Positions 1 to 7,283 are shown, counted from the stretch's first letter. The stretch: 16,398 nucleotides of DNA from Candidatus Trichofilum aggregatum (GCA_016716885.1 JADJUV010000132.1:1-16398); one strand, 5' to 3'. Numbers and translations: made by a program. The notes: generated by a model not told the origin, from the sequence alone.

Positions 1-178
1 AACAGTCAGCCGTCGCCACATCATCTTCTGCTGGCGTTTCGGCACCGTTATCTGCGGTGTTATTGGCTTCGCTGACCGTGTTGGTAGCATCATTCGCTGA
101 ATTCCCGTTACCACCACAGGCCACCAACAGCAAGCCCAACAACAGCACCATCAGGGTGTATGTATATTTTCGTGACAT
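1..178 (-). CDS. Lipoprotein, N-terminal fragment (probable sugar-binding protein of an ABC importer)
   Basis: The gene starts at the ATG complementary to 176-178 and runs off the left edge, so 59 codons are visible. A strong Shine-Dalgarno (GAGGAG) lies about 10 nt upstream of the ATG. The protein opens with a short basic start (MSRKYTYT), a Leu/Val-rich hydrophobic core and the lipobox LLVAC with the lipidated Cys at residue 21. A low-complexity Gly/Asn/Thr/Glu linker follows, as is usual in Gram-positive-like and Chloroflexota solute-binding lipoproteins. No ligand-binding domain is visible. The role as the sugar-binding subunit of an ABC importer is inferred only from its place downstream of, and in the same direction as, a LacI regulator and a disaccharide phosphorylase. 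Any other lipoprotein is possible. Confidence 0.7.
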   Translation of the reverse strand, partial: MSRKYTYTLMVLLLGLLLVACGGNGNSANDATNTVSEANNTADNGAETPAEDDVATADC

Positions 179-439
179 CTTTCTCTCTCCTCACTAAAAA
201 GTGAATGGTGATTTTGCGATGGTGTGCTTGACCCATACAATATGGGGTGGGTACACACCTGGGGATATGGTGTAGATGCGGCGGATCAGGCTGGCATCTG
301 CATCCTATCCTCTTTTCTTGAAAGGTCCCAGAAGGCCGGGGAAGGAAGGCATCCAGGGGAGTGATGCTCTCCTTCACCGGCGATTCCGGAGCGTTTTACC
401 CAACGACTAAGTGAGTATCTAAAAATAACTTCCCGATTT

Positions 440-473
440 AGACCTGACAGGTTTCCGAAAACCTGTCAGGTCT
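440..473. repeat. Perfect 15-bp inverted repeat with 4-nt loop
   Basis: The arms 440-454 and 459-473 are exact reverse complements around the loop CCGA. The hairpin sits 51 bp downstream of the phosphorylase stop codon, between it and the lipoprotein gene. It could act as a transcription attenuator between the enzyme and transporter genes, although no U-tract follows on the minus strand. It also resembles the ACCTGACAGGTTT-type dispersed palindromes found between genes in many environmental bacterial genomes. Nothing else was seen in the 179-523 gap apart from the lipoprotein ribosome-binding site. Confidence 0.75.
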
Positions 474-523
474 GGGTGGAACTCATTTTTGGACGGTTCC
501 TAACTATCTTTGGGCATCTTCTT

Positions 524-3376
524 TTACAGCTGTTTAACAGTTGTTTCACCTCCTTCCACCCGGATGTCAAGCCATCGGGGCTGGCCTTGTTGATAAAACT
601 TAAACGCCAGACGCCGCCAGTGGCTGGGTAACCGTGGTGTCACAGTATACCCATCGGCGTTCAGGCGCAGACCGGCAAACCCAAATGCCAGCGCCTGCCA
701 CATCCCCCCCGCTGAGGCGGCATGAATCCCTTCGTCAGCGTTGCCCCGGATGTCGCTCAGATCAGCCCGTGCCGCCAGCATAAAATGTTCATACGCCTCA
801 TCCGGGCGTTCCATTTCGCAAGCGGCCCAGGCATGGAAGCTTGGCCCCAGGGATGAGCCATAGCTGTGATCGGTGAGGGGCATGTAGGTGTCCCAATTCT
901 TTTGCCAGGTCTGGGCATCGTATTGCTCCCGCAGTAAACAGAGGAGCATGACCACATCGGCCTGCTTGATCACCTGGCTGGCGTTGGCTTCTTCGATGCC
1001 CAGCAGAAATTGCATGGACTTGGTGCGCCCTTCGTAGGCGGCCCAATCCACCGGCTGGCGCTGGAAAAAATCATCAAACTGGAGAATGAGGCCCGTTTCC
1101 GGGTCGTGGTTGAGAATGACATGATCAATCACGTCTTGCCAGTGGTGCAGGAGTTCGGGGGTGAGTTGGAGCCGATGACCGAGCGCGGCCGCGTGCTCCG
1201 GATATTCTTCTTGTAACCAGTCCCATAACGTCAGGGCCGTCTGCAAATGCCATTGGGCCATCCGGTTGGTGTAGGCATTGTTATCCACATGATCATGGTA
1301 TTCATCCGGGCCAATCACATCACGGAAGGCGTACTGGCGGCCTTGTTCGGTCTCCTCGGCCTCAGCCCGGTCGCCCCAAAAGCGGGCCGTATCCAGAATC
1401 ATCTCCACGCCATAGTCCCGCATGAAGGCATCATCCCCCGTCACCTGCCAATATTGGCACAGGGCATAGGCGATATCGGCCGAAATGTGAATCTCGATGT
1501 CACCCGTCCAGATACGCACCAACCCTTTGCCGGAGAAGTCAGGCACCCAGGTGGGGGTGACTTCGTCGCCGGTAGAGGCACTTTCCCAGGCGTATTGCGC
1601 CCCCCGGAAACCGTTGGCCTGAGCTTTGCGCCGGGCGCCGGGCAGGGTATGGTAGCGGTAGTGGAGTAAGTTGCGGGCGATTTTGGGCAGGACATAGCTG
1701 AAAAATGGCAGAACAAATATCTCGGTGTCCCAAAAGACGTGGCCGCGATAACCAAAGCCGCTCAAGGTTTTGGCCCCAATGCTGACCCGATCATCGTGCT
1801 GGGGCGCGGCCGCGATAAGTTGGAACAGGCCAAAACGAATGGCTTGTTGGGCCTCGTCGTCCCCTTCAATAATGACATCGGCATCGTGCCACACCTGATG
1901 CCAGGCCCGTACATGGGCGGTTTTGAGGCTGTCGTAATCTTGTCCGACCAGATAAGCCAGCGCCCGCGGCCGCACTTCAGCCGCGTTATCGGTCTGATCT
2001 CGGCTGATGGCGTAGCTGACCAGCTTGTCCACCTGTAATGTCTGGCTGGGGGTGAGCCGTTCACTTACTTCCAGGTTGGGTTGGCCGGGGCAGGTCTGGG
2101 CCGTGGGTGGGACAGTGGCGTTGCTGATGAGGGTCGCGGCCGCGACCAGTTCCAACCGGGTGTGGCGGGTCTGACTGTGTAGCCAGACCATTGGCCCCTC
2201 AACCAACCCCTGCCCCAAATGATGCCAGTGGAGCAAATCCTCATTGGCGACATGACCGTTGATACCCGTCGTGACCGTCACCTGACAGGGTCGGTTTAGG
2301 GGGGTCACTAATAGACGGACCGCCCCGATATGCTCCTGGGCGTAACTGATAAACCGCTCAAAGGTCAGATCGAGAATAACCCCGTGGGGCGACTGCCACC
2401 GCACCACCCGGCGCAAAAGACCGTGGTGCATCTGTAATTGGCGCTGAAAATAATGGATTTCCCCTTGATCCAGGCGGAACGGCTGGCCGTCCACGGTGAT
2501 AGTCAGCTCCAGCCAGTTGGGCAAATTGGCTAACTCGGTGAACGAGATGGGCATGTCATCAAATAGCCCGTGAGCAAAGGTGAGCGACGTTTCACCGGGA
2601 TACCCTTCTTCTAACGTGCCCCGGCTGGCAAAATAACCGTTACCGGCGGTAAAAACCGTCTCCAAATGATGTTGCCTATCGGGATCAAACCCGTTCTGTT
2701 CCACGACCCAACCGGCATCCGTTTGGGCCAGTGCTTGTAACCCGGCCAGAGTAAGGCCGTCCAGACTATCGCAACGGGCAAACAAGGGGGGGAGTTCCTG
2801 GAAACGGGCGGCTGGCCCTAGGGCGAGGGCGGGCATCCCGGCGACCAGGGCGGCCTGAATACCCGCGGCCGCGTCCTCTACCACTAAACAATGGTGGGGA
2901 AGCTGGTTCAGTTGCGCGGCCGCATAACGGAACAGATCAGGGGCGGGTTTGGCGCGGCTGACGCTGTTGCCATCGGCCAGGGCGGCCAGGCGGGGGGCCA
3001 GCCCCAGCCGTTCACACACATCACGGGCGTTTTTGCTGGCTGAGGCGATGGCATAAGGGATTGCGGCCGCGTCCAATTCGGCCAGTAAGTCAGCCACACC
3101 GGCCAACAAATCGGCGGGCGTCACCTGTTCAATCATGGTGGCGTAATAACCGTTTTTTCGGGCCATCATCACCTGCGCCTCTTCCTCAGTGACGACCCGC
3201 CCCTTGAGGAGAAGGGCCAACGATTCTCGCCGGGAGACGCCGCGTAGATGTTCGTTATCCTCACGGGTAAAGGTTAGCCCCTCTGCCTCAGCCAGACGTT
3301 GCCAGCCTAAAAAGTGATACTCGGCCGTATCGGTAATCACACCATCCAGATCAAATATGACTGCTTTGAGTGGCAT
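524..3376 (-). CDS. Fused beta-phosphoglucomutase / GH65 disaccharide phosphorylase
   Basis: This 950-residue protein joins two enzymes. Residues 1-215 are a HAD-family beta-phosphoglucomutase: the nucleophile and acid/base motif DLDGVITDT has Asp9 and Asp11, SASKN follows at 112-116, and VVEDAAAGI at 165-173. Residues 225-950 are a glycoside hydrolase family 65 phosphorylase. It has the (alpha/alpha)6-barrel signature GHVFWDTEIF near 545, the catalytic-acid motif GPDEYH with Glu692, the Lys804-Gln805 pair (VIKQADV) that recognises the substrate in this family, and a phosphate-binding SYGSSLGPS near 838. GH65 enzymes cleave trehalose, maltose, kojibiose or nigerose with phosphate to give beta-glucose 1-phosphate, which the HAD domain turns into glucose 6-phosphate. 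Which disaccharide is used cannot be read here. The start is supported by AGGAG close to the ATG. The lacI gene lies 172 bp upstream. Seven GCGGCCGC octamers lie inside the gene. Confidence 0.93.
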   Translation of the reverse strand: MPLKAVIFDLDGVITDTAEYHFLGWQRLAEAEGLTFTREDNEHLRGVSRRESLALLLKGRVVTEEEAQVMMARKNGYYATMIEQVTPADLLAGVADLLAELDAAAIPYAIASASKNARDVCERLGLAPRLAALADGNSVSRAKPAPDLFRYAAAQLNQLPHHCLVVEDAAAGIQAALVAGMPALALGPAARFQELPPLFARCDSLDGLTLAGLQALAQTDAGWVVEQNGFDPDRQHHLETVFTAGNGYFASRGTLEEGYPGETSLTFAHGLFDDMPISFTELANLPNWLELTITVDGQPFRLDQGEIHYFQRQLQMHHGLLRRVVRWQSPHGVILDLTFERFISYAQEHIGAVRLLVTPLNRPCQVTVTTGINGHVANEDLLHWHHLGQGLVEGPMVWLHSQTRHTRLELVAAATLISNATVPPTAQTCPGQPNLEVSERLTPSQTLQVDKLVSYAISRDQTDNAAEVRPRALAYLVGQDYDSLKTAHVRAWHQVWHDADVIIEGDDEAQQAIRFGLFQLIAAAPQHDDRVSIGAKTLSGFGYRGHVFWDTEIFVLPFFSYVLPKIARNLLHYRYHTLPGARRKAQANGFRGAQYAWESASTGDEVTPTWVPDFSGKGLVRIWTGDIEIHISADIAYALCQYWQVTGDDAFMRDYGVEMILDTARFWGDRAEAEETEQGRQYAFRDVIGPDEYHDHVDNNAYTNRMAQWHLQTALTLWDWLQEEYPEHAAALGHRLQLTPELLHHWQDVIDHVILNHDPETGLILQFDDFFQRQPVDWAAYEGRTKSMQFLLGIEEANASQVIKQADVVMLLCLLREQYDAQTWQKNWDTYMPLTDHSYGSSLGPSFHAWAACEMERPDEAYEHFMLAARADLSDIRGNADEGIHAASAGGMWQALAFGFAGLRLNADGYTVTPRLPSHWRRLAFKFYQQGQPRWLDIRVEGGETTVKQL

Positions 3377-3428
3377 AACTCCTCTTCCTGTGACCAGGCG
3401 TTCTTTATGTCCTTTGCCCCTTAGTGAG

Positions 3429-3501
3429 CGTTCGTAATTAACTTAGCGGTTTTAATTGCGGCAGTCTTGAAGACTGCCGCAATCTAGCGAACTTACGAAC
3501 G
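3429..3501. repeat. Nested inverted repeat between lacI and the phosphorylase gene
   Basis: The inner arms 3455-3468 and 3470-3483 form a perfect 14-bp palindrome around a single G at 3469 (core GCGGCAGTCTT). The outer 9-bp arms CGTTCGTAA (3429-3437) and TTACGAACG (3493-3501) enclose it. The element fills much of the 172-bp gap between two co-directional genes. It could serve as an attenuator or RNA-processing site that sets the ratio of repressor to enzyme. It also looks like a small mobile palindrome (REP or MITE-like). No U-run follows the stem on the minus strand. Confidence 0.7.
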
Positions 3502-3548
3502 ATTACTTAGCGTGACATAAGGTTAATTCTGGGAATGTTTATGAATCG

Positions 3549-4571
3549 TCACCTTTGGCTTGAAGCCCGAATAACAAGACTGGGCTTAAATATAACGCCC
3601 TTTTGTTCAATCGGTTCGTCGCGAATTTGTTTGGTGATCAGATCGATCACGTAGCGACCGATTTCCTGGATGGGTTGGCGCACACTGGTGAGGGGAGTGT
3701 GCAAGTATTCGGCCATGGGGATGTCATCAAAACCGGTGATGGCGATGTCTTGGCCCACGATGAGACCCGCGGCCGCGGCCGCGTTCATCGCCCCAATCGC
3801 CATGAGATCACTGACACAGATGACGGCAGTAGGCCGTGCGGCCGCGGGTAAAGCCAAAAGCTGGTTCATCCCTTGTGCCCCCACCTGGGCCGAGTTATCC
3901 CCTCTGGCTATCCACTGCGGATCAGCTTCAATGCCCGCCGCCTGCAACGCCAGCAAATACCCCTGCTCCCGATGCCACCCCGTTTGGGAGCCTTCGGGCC
4001 AGGTCACAAAACCAATACGTTGATGCCCCTGACTGAGTAGATGGGACGTCGCCAGCTCAATGCCGTGCTGACCATCTACATCTACCCAGCAAAAATCCCA
4101 GGCATCATTGGCCCGACCAAAAGAACAGAACGGGATGCCTCGCTCTATCAAATAAGGAATACGCGGATCGTTTTGGGTAGTGTTGGAGAGGATAAAACCA
4201 GCCACCTGGTTACGGGCATATAGTTGCTCATACGCCTGGTGGCTGTAGAAATCATGGGTGCCGGTTCCGAAACTAAGCAGGTGGTATCCCAACCGTTCCG
4301 TGGCGTTGGCGACACTGATCATGAACTGGACCAGGATAGGATGATAAGCCTGAGCCGCATCACCGGGCAATGCGTGGCCGATTAAGTTACTGGCCTGGGT
4401 GCGCAGGTTGCGGGCGCTCACGTTGGGACGATACCCCAAATCGGTGATCGTCTGCCAGATACGCGTTTCCGTCTCTTCGGTCACTTGCATCTGACCGTTT
4501 AGAACCTTGGAAACCGTCTGATAGCTGACCCCCGCTTTGGCGGCTACATCCTTCAACGTTGTTCGAGTCAT
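3549..4571 (-). CDS. LacI-family transcriptional repressor
   Basis: This 340-residue regulator, the usual LacI-family length, begins with the helix-turn-helix TLKDVAAKAGVSYQTVSKVL at residues 5-24. The hinge region follows (GYRPNVSARNLRTQAS, around 50-65), then a periplasmic-binding-protein-like ligand domain with typical motifs such as ICVSDLMAIG and ITGFDDIPMAEY. The ATG at 4571 was chosen over an upstream in-frame ATG at 4634 because it puts the helix-turn-helix at the extreme N-terminus, has a good ribosome-binding site (GAGGAAGG) and leaves the promoter and operator outside the gene. It lies directly upstream of the phosphorylase and very likely senses the sugar that operon handles. A tandem palindrome over its own start site implies autoregulation. 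The inducer is unknown. Three GCGGCCGC octamers fall in it, two of them overlapping and encoding five alanines in a row. Confidence 0.95.
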   Translation of the reverse strand: MTRTTLKDVAAKAGVSYQTVSKVLNGQMQVTEETETRIWQTITDLGYRPNVSARNLRTQASNLIGHALPGDAAQAYHPILVQFMISVANATERLGYHLLSFGTGTHDFYSHQAYEQLYARNQVAGFILSNTTQNDPRIPYLIERGIPFCSFGRANDAWDFCWVDVDGQHGIELATSHLLSQGHQRIGFVTWPEGSQTGWHREQGYLLALQAAGIEADPQWIARGDNSAQVGAQGMNQLLALPAAARPTAVICVSDLMAIGAMNAAAAAGLIVGQDIAITGFDDIPMAEYLHTPLTSVRQPIQEIGRYVIDLITKQIRDEPIEQKGVIFKPSLVIRASSQR

Positions 4572-4596
4572 GGTGTGCCTTCCTCTCCCATCAAAG

Positions 4597-4620
4597 GCGA
4601 ACGTTCGGGCGAACGTTCGC
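4597..4620. promoter_or_regulatory. Tandem LacI-type operator
   Basis: Two 12-bp units sit head to tail: GCGAACGTTCGG (4597-4608) and GCGAACGTTCGC (4609-4620). Each holds the 10-bp palindrome CGAACGTTCG with the central CG step typical of LacI-family operators. They cover the predicted transcription start and the first transcribed bases of lacI, so a bound repressor would block its own promoter. The exact 12-bp spacing places two dimers on nearly the same DNA face. No other copy of CGAACGTTCG was found in the window. Confidence 0.8.
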
Positions 4621-4624
4621 TTAG

Positions 4625-4654
4625 AATATAGCATAAACGTTGAAATGCTGTCAA
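4625..4654 (-). promoter_or_regulatory. Sigma-70 promoter of the lacI-phosphorylase operon
   Basis: On the minus strand a consensus -35 TTGACA (4649-4654) is followed after 18 nt by a -10 TATATT (4625-4630). The expected start falls near 4618, inside the tandem operator. The spacer also holds an AACGTT half-site-like core. This is the best promoter match in the window. Confidence 0.8.
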
Positions 4655-4667
4655 GGTAGATTTTATG

Positions 4668-4696
4668 TTCAACTTTTGCTGGGAAAGACGTATAAT
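4668..4696 (+). promoter_or_regulatory. Possible divergent promoter toward the TerB-like gene
   Basis: A perfect -10 TATAAT (4691-4696) lies 17 nt after a weak -35 TTCAAC (4668-4673). It points toward the TerB-like gene but its start codon is about 215 bp further on, so the assignment is tentative. Confidence 0.35.
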
Positions 4697-4795
4697 CAGG
4701 CCCAGTGTGCGGCTAGATGCTGGTCATGGGCAAGATTGGCTCTAACAGACTCCCCACAACTTAGTAGACAATGTATTGGTAGAGAATTTCTCATG

Positions 4796-4889
4796 CACAG
4801 AGACGCAATATGAGGGAGAAAAATCTTAACCACGGATTTCGCAGATTCACACAGATTTTGCCCTCTGTGCCTTCTCCGTGTTCTCTGTG
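4796..4889. repeat. Dispersed intergenic repeat with nested inverted arms
   Basis: The outer arms CACAGAGA (4796-4803) and TCTCTGTG (4882-4889) enclose inner arms AAAATCT (4820-4826) and AGATTTT (4853-4859). Between the inner arms is text of the ACCACGGATTTCGCAGATT kind, which I recall as a common non-coding repeat in environmental bacterial genomes. It ends 22 bp before the TerB-like start codon and would be part of that gene's leader. The rest of the 4697-4795 gap shows nothing recognisable. Confidence 0.5.
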
Positions 4890-4911
4890 ACCTATCCTGT
4901 AGGAGACTGGC

Positions 4912-5802
4912 ATGACGGATAAAGAACTTGTATTGGCCTTAGCAAAAGTAATGATCGCGGCCGCGTGGCTGGATGGCTCAGTTAGTCCAGAGGAGTACAC
5001 CAGCCTGCAACAATGGTTATCACCGCTACAGATTAGTGCCCATGAATGGGCCAGGCTGGAGATGTACCTCACTGCCCCTGTGGATGAGGCGGAACGGGAA
5101 CGACTGGTGCACGAACTGTCTGATTTGCTGGAAACGCAGGCAGAAAAAGAGCAGATTCATGAAGCGCTGGTTGATGTCATTGAGGCGGATGGCACCGTGA
5201 CTGAGGCGGAGAAACAGGTGGTTGACCTGATTATTCAGGCTATTGATCAGGTGGATGTGAGTGCGTTGGGTCGCCTGGGGCGGGTGGTGCGCCATGCGGT
5301 GCAGAGACGGCACGACGCGGCCGCGGCCGCTCCCAACCGTGAGAGCCAGTTTGATGAATTTGTGCATAACCGGGTCTATTACCGGGTGTGTGAACGGCTG
5401 GCGCAAAAGGAGCTTAACCTGAGCGAAGCCGAATTGCGCAAGCTTAGTCTGGCCGGGGGGTTGCTGGCCCGCGTGGCCCAGGTAGACCAACAGGTGGCCC
5501 CGGAAGAGGAAACGGCGATGGTACGGGCGTTGCGCGACAATTGGGGTGTGGGGGACGCGGCCGCGATCTTTGTCATTGAAGTCGCCGTCGCCGAAACCCA
5601 GGAAGGGCTGGATTATTATCAACTGGTTGAAGGATTCAACGCTACCACGAGCGAAACGGAGCGCCTACACTTTTTAGATGCCTTGTTTGCCGTGGCCCAG
5701 GCCGACCAGGGCTTGTTCCATGAAGAAAGTGAACAGATCCGCCGCATTGCCAGGGGGTTGGGTCTGACGCGGGAACAGTTTATGGCGGCCAGGCAGAAAT
5801 GA
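4912..5802 (+). CDS. TerB-like protein with two tandem TerB-type domains
   Basis: The 296-residue, all-helical, probably cytoplasmic protein lacks a signal peptide or membrane segment. It appears to be a duplicated TerB (tellurite-resistance/DUF533-type) fold. The paired acidic helix-loop motifs seen in TerB occur four times: LDGSVSPEE at 20-28, EADGTVTEAE at 91-100, a weaker VDQQVAPEEE at 191-200, and ADQGLFHEESE at 264-274. The two halves (1-125 and 145-296) are joined by a basic, Ala-rich linker (QRRH then five Ala) created by two overlapping GCGGCCGC octamers. TerB domains bind metal and take part in poorly understood stress or membrane complexes, and no other ter genes are nearby. The start is supported by AGGAG at 4901-4905. 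A role in tellurite resistance should not be assumed. Confidence 0.75.
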   Translation: MTDKELVLALAKVMIAAAWLDGSVSPEEYTSLQQWLSPLQISAHEWARLEMYLTAPVDEAERERLVHELSDLLETQAEKEQIHEALVDVIEADGTVTEAEKQVVDLIIQAIDQVDVSALGRLGRVVRHAVQRRHDAAAAAPNRESQFDEFVHNRVYYRVCERLAQKELNLSEAELRKLSLAGGLLARVAQVDQQVAPEEETAMVRALRDNWGVGDAAAIFVIEVAVAETQEGLDYYQLVEGFNATTSETERLHFLDALFAVAQADQGLFHEESEQIRRIARGLGLTREQFMAARQK

Positions 5803-5882
5803 TGAAGGATGAAGGATGCGAGAGACTCGTATCACTTTACCTAAGCCCCTTGTAGATTGAGTCGGAAGACCCATCCCCCTAA

Positions 5883-5905
5883 CCCCCTTCTCGGGGGGAA
5901 GGGGG
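5883..5905. repeat. G/C-rich hairpin upstream of tyrA
   Basis: CCCCCTTC (5883-5890) pairs with GAAGGGGG (5898-5905) over a 7-nt loop. It lies in the gap between the TerB-like gene and tyrA and resembles the CCCCCTAACCCCCTTC dispersed repeats of many bacteria. It could terminate or attenuate transcription, although no T-run follows. A short GATGAAG direct repeat lies just after the TerB-like stop codon. Confidence 0.55.
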
Positions 5906-5930
5906 AACCCTGGCGGCGTATTGACACCAT

Positions 5931-6787
5931 ATGAATTTTCCGGCACGTGTGACGATTGTTGGCTGTGGGTTGATGGGTGGGTCGCTGGCGTTGGCCCTGC
6001 GGCCGCATCTTCAGCACCTCACCCTGGTAGACAACAACCTCATCAACCTGGCCGCGGCCGCGCCCCTGGCCGACTTCACCACCGATGATTTTGTTGCCGG
6101 TGTAGAAGAGGCCAATCTGGTTGTTTTTGCCACACCCGTGCGGGTAATTTTGTCCTTACTAGAACAGTTACCAGGAGCGCGGCCGCAAGGGTGTTTTGTC
6201 CTTGACCTGGGCAGTACCAAACAGACCATCAGCGCGGCGATGGCCCAGTTGCCCCCCGTTTTCCAGGCCATCGGCGGCCACCCGATGTGTGGCAAAACCC
6301 AACTGGCTTCGCGGCCGCAACCCCTGACCTGTATCGCGGCCGCACCTTCGTCCTTTGCCCCACCGCTCGCACCACCCCAGCCATCACGGCTACCGCCCAG
6401 CAACTGATCACCTGGGTAGAAGCCCGCCCCATCACCTTGTCCCCCACCGAACATGATGCCATCGTCGCTACTACCAGCCACCTGCCCTATCTGGTAGCGG
6501 CAAATTTGATGGCTGTGGTGGCGGCCGCGGCCGCGCCTCAGCCCCATCTCTACCCGGTTAGCGCCGCCGGTTTGTATGACACCACCCGCCTGGCCGCCTC
6601 AGACCCGGCCATGATGCTGGATATTTTGTTGACCAACCGAACGGCCGTGTTGGAGCGGCTGGATGAGACATTGGCCGGGTTGCAAGAGGTAAAACAGTGG
6701 CTGAGTGAGGAGAACGCGGCCGCGCTGCGCCAGTGGCTGGAAACACGGCAAGGGGAACGCTTACATTATGAGGTCAACCGGAGTTAG
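5931..6787 (+). pseudogene. tyrA: Prephenate dehydrogenase (TyrA), interrupted by a single-base frameshift
   Basis: TyrA oxidises and decarboxylates prephenate to 4-hydroxyphenylpyruvate in tyrosine synthesis. The 5' part (5931-6407) carries the N-terminal NAD(P)-binding Rossmann motif GCGLMGGS at residues 11-18, DLGSTKQTI, and the family signature GGHPMCGK. The conserved continuation, FAAATPDLYRGRTFVLCP and the helical C-terminal dimerisation domain, is found in another frame, within the open stretch 6287-6787. The switch must occur between about 6292 and 6312. Restoring one base gives 858 nt, a protein of 285 residues and normal length. The two frames otherwise fit end to end with no missing domain, so the lesion is recent or a sequencing error. 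No canonical -1 slippery heptamer is present. No clear ribosome-binding site precedes the ATG. Eight GCGGCCGC octamers, the highest density in the window, lie in this gene. Confidence 0.85.
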
Positions 6788-6830
6788 TGAGGGGAACTCA
6801 GAGGAACTTGTGGGAACTCAAGGGAACCCG
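6788..6830 (+). repeat. GGGAACTC short direct repeats, left of the PII-like gene
   Basis: Four imperfect copies of a GGGAACTCA-type unit occur in a row between tyrA and the PII-like gene. The same unit reappears, with reverse-orientation copies, just after that gene. The string TGAGGGGAACT at its start recurs as its reverse complement around 10019-10029. Confidence 0.5.
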
Positions 6831-6870
6831 AAACCTGAAACATGAAACTTATTTTCGCAGGAGAAAGAAC

Positions 6871-7212
6871 ATGTACATGCTTTGGCTCGTGCTTGATGAT
6901 AGTGCCAAACTTAACGAGGTGTTGGCGGCCTGGGATGAGGCAGGTGCGCCAGGGATCACTATTTTGGAAAGCACCGGCCTCAACCGGGTGCTAACCCGCC
7001 TGGGGGCCAGCGCCGCCTTTGCCGGTTTTGGGGCCATGTTTGGCAGTGGTCAGATCGGGCATCACACCTTGTTCACCATCATCCCTGATTTAGACCTGGC
7101 CCAGACCATCATCACGGCCACCGAAGCGGTATTGGGCAGTTTGAAGGAGCCTAATACGGGCATTGCCTTTGCCCTGCCTGTGGCCCAAACCTGGGGCAAA
7201 CCAAACGCGTAG
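6871..7212 (+). CDS. Small PII/CutA-like (ferredoxin-fold) protein
   Basis: The ATG at 6871 is preferred because AGGAGA lies 6 nt upstream, whereas the longer open frame from 6787 starts in repeat DNA. The product is 113 residues with no signal peptide. It begins MYMLWLVLDDSAKLNEVL, continues with AWDEAGAPGITILESTGL, and ends with a beta strand (GIAFALPVAQTWG) after a helix (LDLAQTIITATEAVL). This beta-alpha-beta-beta-alpha-beta pattern and the AGAxGxTILESTG motif match PII-like nitrogen-regulator and CutA-like proteins, which form trimers that sense small molecules. The classical PII uridylylation T-loop is not recognisable; a Gly/Ala/Phe-rich stretch occupies that region. It stands 71 bp upstream of an antiporter gene, an arrangement typical of PII-like regulators of transporters. 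Function is inferred. Confidence 0.6.
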   Translation: MYMLWLVLDDSAKLNEVLAAWDEAGAPGITILESTGLNRVLTRLGASAAFAGFGAMFGSGQIGHHTLFTIIPDLDLAQTIITATEAVLGSLKEPNTGIAFALPVAQTWGKPNA

Positions 7213-7272
7213 GAACTCAGGCGAACTCTCCCTTAGTGCCTAGAGTTCCCCCAAGTTCCTAAAGTTCCCCCC
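7211..7272 (+). repeat. GAACTC/GAGTTCC repeats, right of the PII-like gene
   Basis: Forward GGAACTC-type units (7211-7230) face reverse units of GAGTTCCCCC, AAGTTCC and AAGTTCCCCC (7243-7272), so the spacer can fold on itself. It is the counterpart of the array at 6788-6830. It ends just before the ribosome-binding site (GGAG, 7275-7278) of the antiporter gene, where a fold could affect translation. Confidence 0.45.
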
Positions 7273-7283
7273 TCGGAGTCCCT

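Noticed and set aside
108..377. Open frame of 89 codons on the minus strand
   Set aside because: It overlaps the lipoprotein start region in another frame and has no family resemblance; the lipoprotein reading has a ribosome-binding site and lipobox.
1010..2253. Several open frames on both strands inside the phosphorylase gene
   Set aside because: They are other-frame shadows of a long, clearly recognised gene and their peptides show no domain.
5026..5622. 198-codon open frame opposite the TerB-like gene
   Set aside because: No recognisable motif, no ribosome-binding site, and it mirrors the real gene.
6292..6312. Programmed -1 ribosomal frameshift in tyrA
   Set aside because: No X-XXY-YYZ slippery heptamer in the correct phase and no such mechanism is known for this enzyme; a lost base is simpler.
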